Shown: in pieces, positions 17,061 through 25,932 of the stretch
Layout of the letters: every line of letters starts with the position of its first letter
Position numbering within the stretch: the stretch's first letter is position 1
Origin: JABSQH01 sp039177505
GTDB lineage: Bacteria > Actinomycetota > Acidimicrobiia > Acidimicrobiales > Ilumatobacteraceae
Reading direction: 5' to 3'
Assembly: GCA_039177505.1 (NCBI GenBank)
Contig: JBCDFR010000006.1
Location: forward strand, 26,057-90,056
Length of the DNA: 64,000 nucleotides
Notes under the pieces: generated by a model
The model's input: the letters and a program-made list of their open reading frames with translations, nothing else
What the model was told of the DNA's origin: nothing
Database searches by the model: none
Translations under genes and position numbers: made by a program

Positions 17061-18529
17061 ACCAGCTACATCTCGTCTCCACGGTGTTCGGCGCGCTCAA
17101 CGTTGCGGCCGCCATCGATCAGGGCCTGTACGGCACGGCAGGACCGGACCGCACGCTGCTCGTATCGACCAACGCCGAGATACCCGAGTCTGCGAGCAAC
17201 CTCATCAGCCGCCTCGACGAGCTCGGTTTCAGTGATCGCTTCGACCGCGTTGTCAACTGGAACGAGTGCATCGCACCCTTCCACCCGAATACCTTTCGGA
17301 GCATCGGCGAACCGGCCGTCACGTCACAGTGGCTCCGATCCCAGATGGGTCTACCCAGCGGCCCGATCGAGCTCAACGTCGAGTCGATTCAGGTTCCGCC
17401 TGCCAGAACCCTGGCGGCACTCTTCCTCGATGCGCCGATCACCGTGTACTCCGATGGGCTGATGAGCTACGGGCCAACTCGCTTCTCGCTACCCATCCCG
17501 ACCGGCGAACGGATCGAGCGTCTCGTACACCTCGACCTGATGCCCGGCGTCCAACCGATTCTACTCGGCGAGTTCGAGGTACCCGTGCAGGCAATCGACG
17601 ACGACGCCTTCCGGACACAGCTCGATGCCGTTGCGCTATCCAGCTCCGACGCCCAGATCGTGGCTGCGGTCGGCGATCTGCCTCGACCCTGGGCGATGAT
17701 ACTGGGCCAATACCTTGCGCCGCTCGGCATCGTTTCATTCGAAGAGGAGCAGGCGACTGCATCAACGACCATCGAGCGGCTCGCTGCGGCCGGGTATCGA
17801 GCGGTGGTGTTCAAGCCGCACCCGACGGCGCCTTGGTCAACGTTCGACTCTCTCGAACGCACCGCCGCTGAAGCGGGGGTTGTCCTGAAAGTTGCGCACC
17901 GCACACACCCGTTCGAACTACTGATGGCGTCGGCGCAACCCGACCTTGTCGTCAGCTGTTTCTCGACCGGCCTAGCCATCGCATCACGGTTCTACGGCGC
18001 GCCAGTCGCAACATTTGGCACCGAGCCCGTACTGCGTGCGCTTACGCCGTACGAGAACAGCAACCGAGTGCCACTCACCATCGTCGATGCCACCGTCCCG
18101 CACCTCGGCGAGCGCGGCGTTCTCCAACCAACGTTCGATCTCGACACCGCCGCTGGCCGCGCCGATTCGCAGTCATTGATCCGAGCGGTGGGGTACACGA
18201 TGCAGCCGCAGCTTCGCTCCGATCTTCGTCAACCGACCTTGCGCTGGCTCAAGTCCGTCGGCCCCGCACAGGTGGATCGCTGGTTCGAGCGATCCAGGCT
18301 TGGCGCGCTCGGGCTTCCCGGGGCACCCCCAACTCGAGCTCGACGGATCAAGACGGCCGTGTGGCGAGTGTCGGACAGCTCCCGGCGCACCGTTCGCTCC
18401 TCGCCGCCGATCGCTCGCGCGGCCCGCAACACGCGTCGGGTTCTGACACCGATGTGGGATCGTGCCACCCGCTCTAGTGGCACCGCGCAACGCGTCTCGA
18501 GAGCAATCGGTAGCGACGACGCAAGATAG
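17057..18529 (+). CDS. Polysialyltransferase-family glycosyltransferase
   Basis: A 490-residue protein resembling bacterial alpha-2,8-polysialyltransferases, which transfer sialic or related nonulosonic acid from the CMP sugar. Family motifs are visible: the D/E-D/E-G-type motif in YSDGLMSYGPTRF (131-143), the HP motif in VFKPHPTAPW (251-260) and the downstream SCFSTGLAIA segment, which together bind the CMP donor. The last 90 residues are basic and Ser/Arg-rich, without family sequence. It follows the GT2 gene with an ATGA overlap, and neuA and neuB lie just upstream on the other strand. This arrangement predicts a sialylated or polysialylated surface glycan. Linkage and the exact nonulosonate are unknown. 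Confidence 0.8.
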   Translation: MNQLHLVSTVFGALNVAAAIDQGLYGTAGPDRTLLVSTNAEIPESASNLISRLDELGFSDRFDRVVNWNECIAPFHPNTFRSIGEPAVTSQWLRSQMGLPSGPIELNVESIQVPPARTLAALFLDAPITVYSDGLMSYGPTRFSLPIPTGERIERLVHLDLMPGVQPILLGEFEVPVQAIDDDAFRTQLDAVALSSSDAQIVAAVGDLPRPWAMILGQYLAPLGIVSFEEEQATASTTIERLAAAGYRAVVFKPHPTAPWSTFDSLERTAAEAGVVLKVAHRTHPFELLMASAQPDLVVSCFSTGLAIASRFYGAPVATFGTEPVLRALTPYENSNRVPLTIVDATVPHLGERGVLQPTFDLDTAAGRADSQSLIRAVGYTMQPQLRSDLRQPTLRWLKSVGPAQVDRWFERSRLGALGLPGAPPTRARRIKTAVWRVSDSSRRTVRSSPPIARAARNTRRVLTPMWDRATRSSGTAQRVSRAIGSDDAR

Positions 18530-18539
18530 GGAATAGTCC

Positions 18540-19601
18540 ATGGAATGGCGTCATACCGTATGGCCAGAGGGCCAACTCGTGTACACAGCGACGGCAAAGG
18601 TCGCGAACACATCGCTGAAGGCAGCGCTGCTAGAGACGTTCTCTCCCACTGTATCGAGGAGAAACCCCCATGCTTCCGATGTCGGCTATGTGACCGTCAA
18701 CCCCGATCGAATCGGTGGAACCTACCCCGGGTACCTCCACATTGCGGCGGCCAGAAACCCCTTCGATCGGTTGGTCTCGTTCTGGTCCGACAAGATCGCG
18801 GGGAGTGGAATGACCGATGGGCTGAGCGACCTCGGCTTCTCAACGAACATGAGCTTCGAGGCGGCTGCTCGGCGCGCATGCGAGTTGCCTGACGAGCAGA
18901 CCGATCCGCACATCCGATCTCAATCGTTCCTCCTCTTAAACAATCGCCATCGTCTGCGGGTCGATGTGCTCCTCCGCTTCGAGCACCTCGAGGAGGACTG
19001 GGACCTGCTGCGTCACTGCGTGCGGACAAAGAATGGCGCCGAGATCAGCCCGCTGCCGCAACGGCGCACCAGCGAGCACGCCTCGTTCGTGAGCTACTAC
19101 GACGAGATCACTGCAGCACTCGTGGCCCAGCGGTACCGGTCGGACTTCGACGTACTCGGCTATCCTAGAGACATCACGGGAGCGGCAGCGTCCGACCTGT
19201 CCCCGCTGGGGTTGGAGGACTCGAGCCGGTTTGTGTTGGACCTGTCGCAAGCGAAGTCTTCGCGTGGCATTAGGTTCGCCTCCGGTGGCGGGGGTTACAT
19301 GAGCCTCGTCTCGCTCGGACCTCGAGGACAACTCGGTCGCGTGACAGCGCTCTCGGAGGGGCGGATCGAGCCGACCGCGTTTGATCTGGTGATCGCTCCG
19401 GCGAAGCGCCCCGATAGCGGTCCCGTCGCCACGATGCTTGACCTCTTCGAGAATCGTGAGGTCGAGGTCCTGACCGACGCTCCGATTCCACACCCGGCGA
19501 CGAACAGCGAAGCGGGGCGGGCCGTCACGCAACCGTCTCTGGTCGAGCGTTCAAGAAAGAGGACTGCCCGACTCATCGGCGCACTCCGCCGCCGCCGCTA
19601 G
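18540..19601 (+). CDS. Sulfotransferase-family protein
   Basis: A 353-residue protein whose N-terminal 220 residues look like a carbohydrate sulfotransferase using PAPS. The 5'-phosphosulfate-binding loop is KVANTSLK at 20-27, and the 3'-phosphate-binding segment is ARNPFDRLVSFWSDK at 71-85, both in family order. The C-terminal 140 residues lack recognised motifs. The ATG at 18540 is 10 bases after the polysialyltransferase-like gene, so it probably belongs to that operon and sulfates the same polymer. It is a clear paralogue of the N-terminal part of the opposing gene, with MEWRHTVWPEG against VEWRHTVWPEG. Both genes end on the same CTAG. Confidence 0.8.
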   Translation: MEWRHTVWPEGQLVYTATAKVANTSLKAALLETFSPTVSRRNPHASDVGYVTVNPDRIGGTYPGYLHIAAARNPFDRLVSFWSDKIAGSGMTDGLSDLGFSTNMSFEAAARRACELPDEQTDPHIRSQSFLLLNNRHRLRVDVLLRFEHLEEDWDLLRHCVRTKNGAEISPLPQRRTSEHASFVSYYDEITAALVAQRYRSDFDVLGYPRDITGAAASDLSPLGLEDSSRFVLDLSQAKSSRGIRFASGGGGYMSLVSLGPRGQLGRVTALSEGRIEPTAFDLVIAPAKRPDSGPVATMLDLFENREVEVLTDAPIPHPATNSEAGRAVTQPSLVERSRKRTARLIGALRRRR

Positions 19602-21802
19602 GCCCTCGATGTCGGACCCGGAGCGCTCGAAGAGAAACCCTGCTCAAGGTTGATCATTCGCCAAACAGCCACGGCTCGCTCGACCGCGAACAGCTCGTCA
19701 GCAGGTCTCGGCTCGCACCGGCGGAACACTGCCCGGACAGTCTCGTCGCCTCTGACGAGTTCGAAGCCACGTGGCAGCATCAGCGCGCACAACGACACCA
19801 GCGAGAAGTTGTACACGTGGGGAATCTGAAGATACTGCAGCAGGTCGCCGCCGTACGCAGACCTGACGTAGTCGAGCCCGGGGACGGCAATGACGAGCAG
19901 GCTTCCACGCTCAAGCAATTCTGCACATCGATCGATCTCTGCCCCGACGTCGGCAATGTGTTCGAGCACGTGGTGGTAGTAGATCATTGACGGGCGCTCG
20001 TCGAGGTTCGCATCCTCGAGCTTGCCGACACGTAGGTCGTACCCGAGATCCCGCCCGATCTGCATGAAATCGGCGTCGAGATCGAGACCGATCACACGAT
20101 GACCCGCCTTCACAAATTGACTGACGACCAGCCCGGCCGAACAACCGACCTCCACAACTAGGCCGTTCTTCGAGAGGGCCTCGCGCACCTCCTGTTGGCG
20201 CAACGCCCAGTCAACGAACCGCCTCGGTCGACGGCTCGCCCGAGACCGGAAACCCTCGATCGTCGGAACCGTGCTTCGCCCCTCAAATAGTTCGCGGTAG
20301 AACTCAGCATAGAACCGGTTGTAAAACGCCTGGGTTGGCCGAGGCTCAGCTTGCACCAAACCGCAGTATCGGCAGACACACATGGGAAAACGCAGCCCCA
20401 ACCGTTCGACATCCGCCACCTCACGCCACCCTCGCCCTCCACAACTTGGGCACGAATGCTGCTCGAGCGGGTCAGCATCGAGCAGATCCATCACCTGTTC
20501 GCGTGCCGCTCGTTGAACGGCACGGCGTTCGGGGTCGTTATACGCGAACGACGGATGAATGTCCGCCGCCTCAGTCCAGCTAAGTCGCGGAGAGATGGGA
20601 CCACGCCGGATCGAGCGGCGGCGACGAGTATCGGACTCATCGATGCGCGAGTTGGCCCCCACGACCGACGGCGACGAAACGCTCGCCGTGGTTGCGCGTC
20701 TCACAAACGGACGATCTCGAATGGGAAGCCGTGCCACCCGCGAGATGAGCGCCGACGAGGTAGCGCCGATCTGACGGACTGCGGACTCCACACGAGGGCC
20801 CGACGCTGGCACGACAACAGACCGGTCTTGGGCGAGCGTGGCGTGCGGTCGTCGATCAGCGTCGAGGTCAGCGGCGTCAACGATGAGCACGTCGAAGAGT
20901 TCTGCCGGAACTCGACCCGTCTCTAGTGCTGTCAACCGATTGAGCTGCCCACGGCTTCCGAAACGGGCAGACGCCAGGTAGTGACCACCGGTGGAACGAA
21001 CGACTCGCTCCCGAGCCGGTGCGGCTCCCTGTAGATCGAGGACGTACGCACCCGGATGCCGACGCAGCTTCGTAGGCACGTCGTTGGCTGCAGACTGGTC
21101 AGCGGTCGGCGCTCTCGGGTAATTCAGCAAGCGGAAGTCCTCGGCGTACCGTTGCACTACCATTCGACGAGTGCTGTCGTTGTAGAGCGAGGCAGAGCCT
21201 TCGTGCTCACTAACCTGACGCAGCGGCAACGGAGCCAGCCGAATGCCGGAGCGCACCGCGACGATACCTGTCAGTAAGTCCCAGTCGGCCTCAAGAAACT
21301 CGAATCGCAAGAGCAGATCAGCGCGGAGGTTCATGCGGGCATTCGCCAGGAGGAACGTCTGGGAGCGAATGTGCGCATCCGTCGCGTCGTCAGAAAGTGA
21401 ACACGCCAGCGATACAGAGTCCGCAAAAGACATGCCCTGCTCGAATCCCAGCGCGCGGAGCCCGTCGTTCATCCCGTCGCCGACGATCTTGTCGGACCAG
21501 AACGAGACGAGTCGATCGAACGGGTTGCGAACGACGGTGAAGTGGCAAAACTCGGGGAAGTGCGCACCGATGCGGTCTGGATCGACCGTTTGGTATCCGG
21601 CATCGGGCGAGTGTGGGCTGTCCGAGTCAGCGTCGGGCCGGAACGTATTCAGCAACCCAACCTTCACCGAGGTGTTGGCAGCCTTTGGTATCGCCGTATA
21701 GATCAACCTGCCCTCGGGCCATACGGTGTGACGCCACTCCACGGCAAAACGCTCCTTCCAGTGGGTTCTGGCGAACGAAAATTGGGCAGGGTACAACACC
21801 AT
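19598..21802 (-). CDS. Fused sulfotransferase - zinc-ribbon methyltransferase
   Basis: A 734-residue fusion. Residues 22-230 are a PAPS-dependent sulfotransferase domain paralogous to the neighbouring gene: 5'-PSB loop KAANTSVK at 40-47, 3'-binding segment VRNPFDRLVSFWSDK at 91-105. A Ser/Arg-rich linker of about 130 residues follows. From about 445 the protein is a class I methyltransferase preceded by a zinc-ribbon-like pair CPSC (451-454) and CRYC (477-480). SAM motif I EVGCSAG is at 551-557 and YYHHVLEHI follows, as in sugar C-methyltransferase-like proteins. The combination suggests sulfation and methylation of the same glycan. The start at 21802 is tentative; GTG at residue 21 matches the paralogue's start. 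Confidence 0.78.
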   Translation of the reverse strand: MVLYPAQFSFARTHWKERFAVEWRHTVWPEGRLIYTAIPKAANTSVKVGLLNTFRPDADSDSPHSPDAGYQTVDPDRIGAHFPEFCHFTVVRNPFDRLVSFWSDKIVGDGMNDGLRALGFEQGMSFADSVSLACSLSDDATDAHIRSQTFLLANARMNLRADLLLRFEFLEADWDLLTGIVAVRSGIRLAPLPLRQVSEHEGSASLYNDSTRRMVVQRYAEDFRLLNYPRAPTADQSAANDVPTKLRRHPGAYVLDLQGAAPARERVVRSTGGHYLASARFGSRGQLNRLTALETGRVPAELFDVLIVDAADLDADRRPHATLAQDRSVVVPASGPRVESAVRQIGATSSALISRVARLPIRDRPFVRRATTASVSSPSVVGANSRIDESDTRRRRSIRRGPISPRLSWTEAADIHPSFAYNDPERRAVQRAAREQVMDLLDADPLEQHSCPSCGGRGWREVADVERLGLRFPMCVCRYCGLVQAEPRPTQAFYNRFYAEFYRELFEGRSTVPTIEGFRSRASRRPRRFVDWALRQQEVREALSKNGLVVEVGCSAGLVVSQFVKAGHRVIGLDLDADFMQIGRDLGYDLRVGKLEDANLDERPSMIYYHHVLEHIADVGAEIDRCAELLERGSLLVIAVPGLDYVRSAYGGDLLQYLQIPHVYNFSLVSLCALMLPRGFELVRGDETVRAVFRRCEPRPADELFAVERAVAVWRMINLEQGFSSSAPGPTSRA

Positions 21803-21856
21803 CGCGCCAATGGCTCGCCGACACTGAACTCCAGCCGACCCGAATAGACTCGTCCG

Positions 21857-22894
21857 GTGAGTCGGATTCCAGACAAGACGAGTGCGATCAACAGCGGAAC
21901 TCAGGCGCCCGTTCTCGTAACTGGGGCTGCGGGCTACATCGGGTCACATACAGTTCGCGCACTTCTCGCAGCCGGCCGCGAGGTCATCGCGTTCGACAGT
22001 CTGGAACTCGGAACAGCGAATGCCGTTCGGGGAGTCCCATTGATCGTTGGCGATGTTGCTGATGGGAACCTCGTCAAGGCGACGATCCAGAAGTACGGAA
22101 TCAGCCAAGTGGTGCACTTCGCGGCGTACAAGTCGGTCGGCGAGTCGATGCGCCAGCCCATAAAGTACTGGCGAAACAACGTCTCCGGATCGACCGAATT
22201 GATCGCTGCGTGCCACAGCGAGGACGTCACCGAATTCGTTTTCTCATCATCGTGCTCGGTGTACGGAACTCCAGAGGCGATCCCAGTCGATGAGAGTGCG
22301 ACGATTGCTCCCGAGAGCGTGTACGCCGAGTCGAAGGCGACGGTAGAGCGCGTTCTCGCATGGTCGGCAGCAACGCTCGGCATTCGCTCGATCAGCTTGC
22401 GGTACTTCAACGCAGCGGGAGCGAGCTTGGATGGCGATCTTGGAGAGAACTGGGACCATAGCATCAACCTCATCCCACTCGTCATGAAGGCACTGCTGCT
22501 GCCCGGTCACGCCGTCGATGTCTTCGGCAGTGACTACGACACGCCCGACGGGACGGCGGTTCGCGACTACATCCACGTCGCAGATCTCGCCAATGCCCAC
22601 GTACTCGCTCTCGACTGTCTGGCGGCTGGCGCCGACACGATGGCCCTGAACCTCGGAACGGGGACCGGCTCCTCGGTGCGACAAGTGATCGAGTGCGCAC
22701 AACGAGTCGCCAACCGTCCAGTGCCGCATCGCTTCGTCGACCGCCGCCCGGGCGACCCGGTCGCCACGATCGCGGATCCGCGACGCGCCGAGCGCGTTCT
22801 CGGGTGGAAGGCCCGCTACGCGCTCGACACGATCATCGAGTCGGCCTTCGATTGGCATAGTGCGCGACCCCCAACAACGCCTGCCCAGAGCTAG
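21857..22894 (+). CDS. galE: UDP-glucose 4-epimerase
   Basis: An extended short-chain dehydrogenase of 345 residues that interconverts UDP-glucose and UDP-galactose (or the GlcNAc/GalNAc pair), supplying donors for the glycan enzymes around it. The NAD-binding loop GAAGYIG is at 23-29. The catalytic Tyr156 and Lys160 lie in YAESK, with the Ser of SSSCSVYG nearby. FNAAGA and VRDYIHVADLA are typical GalE motifs. GTG 21857 is divergent from the sulfotransferase-methyltransferase fusion, with a 54-base gap. The first 17 residues before VLVTGAAGYIG are longer than usual, so a later start is possible. Confidence 0.93.
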   Translation: MSRIPDKTSAINSGTQAPVLVTGAAGYIGSHTVRALLAAGREVIAFDSLELGTANAVRGVPLIVGDVADGNLVKATIQKYGISQVVHFAAYKSVGESMRQPIKYWRNNVSGSTELIAACHSEDVTEFVFSSSCSVYGTPEAIPVDESATIAPESVYAESKATVERVLAWSAATLGIRSISLRYFNAAGASLDGDLGENWDHSINLIPLVMKALLLPGHAVDVFGSDYDTPDGTAVRDYIHVADLANAHVLALDCLAAGADTMALNLGTGTGSSVRQVIECAQRVANRPVPHRFVDRRPGDPVATIADPRRAERVLGWKARYALDTIIESAFDWHSARPPTTPAQS

Positions 22895-22951
22895 CTCTTC
22901 GTCTACTGCCGGGGTTGTTCAGCGACCACTGCGCGCCCTACCGTCTCGCCA

Positions 22952-23980
22952 GTGCGGTGCACGCTACACATCGGGTCTCCGAAGACTGGAACGACCACTG
23001 TTCAACAGTTCTTGGCTGGTCACCGCGATGAGCTTCAGGAACGATCGACGTGGTATCCCCAGGCTGGGACGCGACCTGCCGACCACATGGGCACTCACGC
23101 TCGACAGATCGGCTTTCGATTCGCTATGGCCGATCCCTACGCACCCTCGAACGGCCTCGCCATCGAAGCGCGCCTGGACGATGTACTTCAGCGCGCGGCG
23201 TTCCGCGACCGATTCATCACCGCCTTCGATCGTGAGCTCACTGCTGTGGGCGCAGTGGACACGGCGGTCATCTCGGACGAAGCGCTCTTCAGCTACGCCG
23301 ACAATACACTCGCCTCCAATGCGGCTGCTTTCCTGAGAGAACGCTTCGACGAGTTCGCTGTACTCGTGTACCTAAGGCGGCCTGACGAGTTCCTCACCAG
23401 TCTCTACTCCACACACATCAAGGGAGGCGGGACATACGAGCTTCCCGAGTTCGTCGACCGCAACACCTATCGAGTTCGATACGCAGCGGCACTCATGCCG
23501 TGGATCGACCAGGCTCCCGATGCTCTCGAAGTCGTTGCCTTTGACCGCAGGTCGCTGCGAGACGGCGACATCTTGAGCGACGCGCTCGCACGACTCGGCA
23601 TCGAAGCCGTAGCAGAACAAGGATGGGTGAGGAACGAATCCCTGTCGGCTACGGGATGTGAAGTGCTGCGGAAGATCAACTTGCTGTGCAAGAAACGGGG
23701 GCGCGCCCGCCCAGGGCGTTTGCGTGCAATCATGTCGCGCAATTTCGCGGGTCGGCCACCGTCGATTCCCATGCGCCAACGACAGGCACTCGCTGAGCAA
23801 CTCAACAGCGATCACTCGCAGCTGATGAGGATCGTTTCCGACGTAGAGCGACCAAATTTCTACACGCTGGAGGATGTCGCGCACTCCACTCAGGATCCGC
23901 CGGCCGAACTCGATTCAGACACGACCGATGCAATGGCCCGCTCGCTGTTGGAGGCAGTGACTCGACTTCCCAAACAGTGA
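22952..23980 (+). CDS. Sulfotransferase-like P-loop protein
   Basis: A 342-residue protein opening with LHIGSPKTGTTTVQQFL, the PAPS-type phosphate-binding loop (PKTGTT at 10-15) of sulfotransferase-related proteins. VLVYLRRPDEFLTSLYSTHI further on matches the 3'-phosphate-binding region (RRPxxxxxSxY). The C-terminal third is helical and basic. It is unlike the paralogous pair upstream, so it was recruited separately. It follows galE by 57 bases on the same strand and is the last intact gene of the polysaccharide region. The GTG at 22952 is supported by the immediate start of family sequence. Confidence 0.72.
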   Translation: MRCTLHIGSPKTGTTTVQQFLAGHRDELQERSTWYPQAGTRPADHMGTHARQIGFRFAMADPYAPSNGLAIEARLDDVLQRAAFRDRFITAFDRELTAVGAVDTAVISDEALFSYADNTLASNAAAFLRERFDEFAVLVYLRRPDEFLTSLYSTHIKGGGTYELPEFVDRNTYRVRYAAALMPWIDQAPDALEVVAFDRRSLRDGDILSDALARLGIEAVAEQGWVRNESLSATGCEVLRKINLLCKKRGRARPGRLRAIMSRNFAGRPPSIPMRQRQALAEQLNSDHSQLMRIVSDVERPNFYTLEDVAHSTQDPPAELDSDTTDAMARSLLEAVTRLPKQ

Positions 23981-24114
23981 GCCGCAGCGTTTCATGACAC
24001 CGAGCGGCGCTAGTTGTGGAACTGACGTAGGCCGATTACGCGGTCGGCTTCTTGGTTTGTTGTAGCACCCTTTCGTAGGCGGTTTTGAGGGGGACCCGGT
24101 AGTTAGTCCAGTGG

Positions 24115-24975
24115 CTATGCGGCTTGGGGTTGGTTGATGGTCCACTCGGTGGCGAACTCACATGGGGTGAGGTCGCCGTGGGCCGAGTGGGGGTCGGTTC
24201 ATGTTGTAGTCGATTCTCCAGTCCGCGATGATCACGCGGGCTTCGAGCAGGCTGTCGAACTGCCAGCCGTTGAGCAATTCGTCGCACAGGCGGCCGTCGA
24301 ACGACTCGACCCAGGCGTTCTGCCACGGTGAGCCGGGGTCGATGAACACCGAGTTGGTGTTGTTGAAGCGGCACCAGTCGGCAACAGCGTGCGCGATGAA
24401 CTCGGGACCGTGGTCGAACCACACGAATGCCGGCGCACCGCAACGTTGTTGTGACAGCCGGTCGAGCACGGCAACGACGCCGTCGGCGTCGATCGAGCGG
24501 TCGACTTCGACCGCTCGATGGCTTCTCGGGTGAACTCGTCGATCACGTTGAGCAACTTCAAGGTACGGCCGTCGACGGTGACGTCGAACTGGAAATCGAG
24601 CGCCCACAGCGCGTTCGGCACGATTGGGCACATCGCCCCGACGTGAGCTCCGATCCCGCGCAGCGGCTTCTTGCGGCGGCGTTGAGGGACGCGCAGGCCC
24701 TCGTCTCGCCACAGACGGCGGATCCGCTTGTCGTTCACCGCCCAGCCAGCGCGGCGCGCGGCTTTGGCTGCTCCTCGCCATCCCCACCGCGGTCGACGCT
24801 TCGAGAAGCCCCCCAAGAACTCCCGAAGTTGGGCCTCGTCGTCGGAGATCGGTGGCGAGTTGAGGCGCTGGGTGGAGCGGTGCTGGCCGACCGCTCGGCA
24901 GGCTCGTCGTTCGGAGACCCCGAACCGGTCGCGCAGCATCGTCACGGCGCTGCGCTTGCGGTTCGGGGTCAGAAG
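24115..24975 (-). pseudogene. IS3-family OrfB transposase, two frameshifts
   Basis: The catalytic half of the IS3 transposase. The first frame runs from LLTPNRKRSAVTM through the helix-turn-helix and the first catalytic Asp (WALDFQFDV) to DEFTREAIE. Around 24494-24517 the frame shifts by one base, and VEVDRSIDADGVVAVLDRL continues in a second frame with the other acidic residues (WFDHGPEF and WVESFDG). Near 24203 an extra C in a run of five shifts it again, and the last residues (HGDLTPCEFATEW through INQPQAA) lie in a third frame ending at 24115. All DDE residues survive, so the damage is recent or reflects sequence error. Confidence 0.82.
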
Positions 24976-25253
24976 TCTCCCTCCGCGATCTCCTTGAGCA
25001 TCGAATTGTCGAGCTCGGCCTCGGCCAACAGCTTCTTCAGGCGGGCGTTCTCACCCTCGAGCTCCTTGAGACGCTTCGCGTCGTTGGCTTTCATCCCGCC
25101 GTACGGGGCGAGCCACCGGTGCCACGTCGACTCCGCGATCTCCAGGTGGCGGCACACCTCATCGAGTTCCGGGCCGCCAACGAGCTGGCGGTGGCCCTCG
25201 TCGAGCTTGCGGATGATCTGTTCCGGCGTGTGCCGCCGACGCTTCTTGGTCAT
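24969..25253 (-). CDS. IS3-family OrfA
   Basis: The 94-residue DNA-binding component of the IS3 transposase. The start MTKKRRRHTPEQIIRKLDEG is the standard helix-turn-helix opening; an upstream codon at 25295 lies in the inverted repeat and is not used. ELDEVCRHLEIAESTWHRWL is the second helix-turn-helix helix pair. The C-terminal leucine-zipper-like region (LKELEGENARLKKLLAEAE) dimerises the protein. It ends in KEIAEGDF, overlapping the orfB frame that begins LLTPNRKRSAVTM at 24975. OrfA itself looks intact. Confidence 0.9.
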   Translation of the reverse strand: MTKKRRRHTPEQIIRKLDEGHRQLVGGPELDEVCRHLEIAESTWHRWLAPYGGMKANDAKRLKELEGENARLKKLLAEAELDNSMLKEIAEGDF

Positions 25254-25465
25254 GTCGTTGCTGCTCTGTTCAGAGTCGCACAACGACTGGACCACTACGA
25301 GGGTTTCACCTCAGGTTGGCCGCCGAGCCCGCCGTGGGGTCAGTGGAAGTTGTAGAAGTCTTCCCACTCCTGGAGCTTGTTGTTGAATCGGACGGAGTCG
25401 TCCATGACGACACCGTCGAGGAGCTTGTCGAACTCGTCGATGTCCATGCGGTGTGATCGTTCCAC

Positions 25466-25912
25466 CTGCACGCCCTGCTGGGCTATGGCTCCCACGCCGA
25501 CGTTGACCACCTGCAGCACTTGGTTAGGGTGGCGATTCAACGAGAAGCTGCTTTCCGTCATCGATGCGCTCTTGGGGTTCATCTCGAAGGCGAAGACGGA
25601 GGTCGCCGCTGGCAGGCCGGCAGCCACGAGCAATACGTAGCTGTGGTACAACCCAGTGTCGAAGACTGTCGTAGCGGTCGGGAACTGCGGCATCGAGGGG
25701 AGCACCAAGAGCGTGGCGAGCAGACCCGGCTCTTGAACACCGCTATTCAACGATCTCGTTGCAACCCACTTTTCCGAACGGGCACTGAACCGGACCGGTT
25801 CCGACAGCTGAGGGGAATCGAACGTCAGCGTGATCGCGCCGGCGTCGGTTCGACGGCGATGGTCGTGCCGAAACGCGCCGTGCGTTTCACCTTTTGGGCA
25901 GCGTTGACATCA
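25466..25912 (-). pseudogene. FkbM-family methyltransferase fragment joined to the IS481 remnant
   Basis: An open minus-strand frame without a good start codon, entering directly into the IS481 tail at 25465. It encodes ITLTFDSPQLSEPVRFSARS, then TTVFDTGLYHSYVLLVAAGL, then SVFAFEMNPKSASMTESSF and QVLQVVNVGVGA. This order (motif I FDxG, then FAFExNP, then VVNxGVGA) fits FkbM-type SAM methyltransferases. Motif I is degenerate, with Ser where the second Gly is expected, and the 3' half is replaced by transposase sequence. I interpret it as a glycan methyltransferase gene truncated by the IS481 insertion. Confidence 0.5.
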
Positions 25913-25932
25913 CGCTGACCCCCGGCGAAAGC

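Larger units (their letters stand above)
24086..25313 (-). mobile_element. IS3-family insertion sequence, 1228 bp, degenerate
   Basis: The ends are imperfect inverted repeats beginning TGAGG and ending in GTCCA toward the inside (24086-24110 and 25288-25313). Between them lie orfA and an overlapping orfB, as in IS3 elements, which make an OrfAB transposase by programmed frameshift. The element sits inside the IS481 remnant. GGTT occurs on both flanks but the target duplication is not exact. Two single-base indels in orfB mean this copy cannot make full transposase. Confidence 0.85.
24036..25465 (-). pseudogene. IS481-family transposase C-terminal remnant, split by an IS3 element
   Basis: On the minus strand, 25465-25343 encodes the end of an IS481-type transposase (VERSHRMDIDEFDKLL, then NNKLQEWEDFYNFH). 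A TGA at 25342-25340 stands where the family has Arg (HRPHG becomes H-stop-PHG). The frame continues as PHGGLGGQ up to the IS3 end at 25314. Beyond the IS3 element it resumes at 24085 as TAYERVLQQTKKPTA, stopping at 24036. The transposase is thus truncated at its 5' side, carries a nonsense change and is physically interrupted. Its DDE core is missing. Confidence 0.75.
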
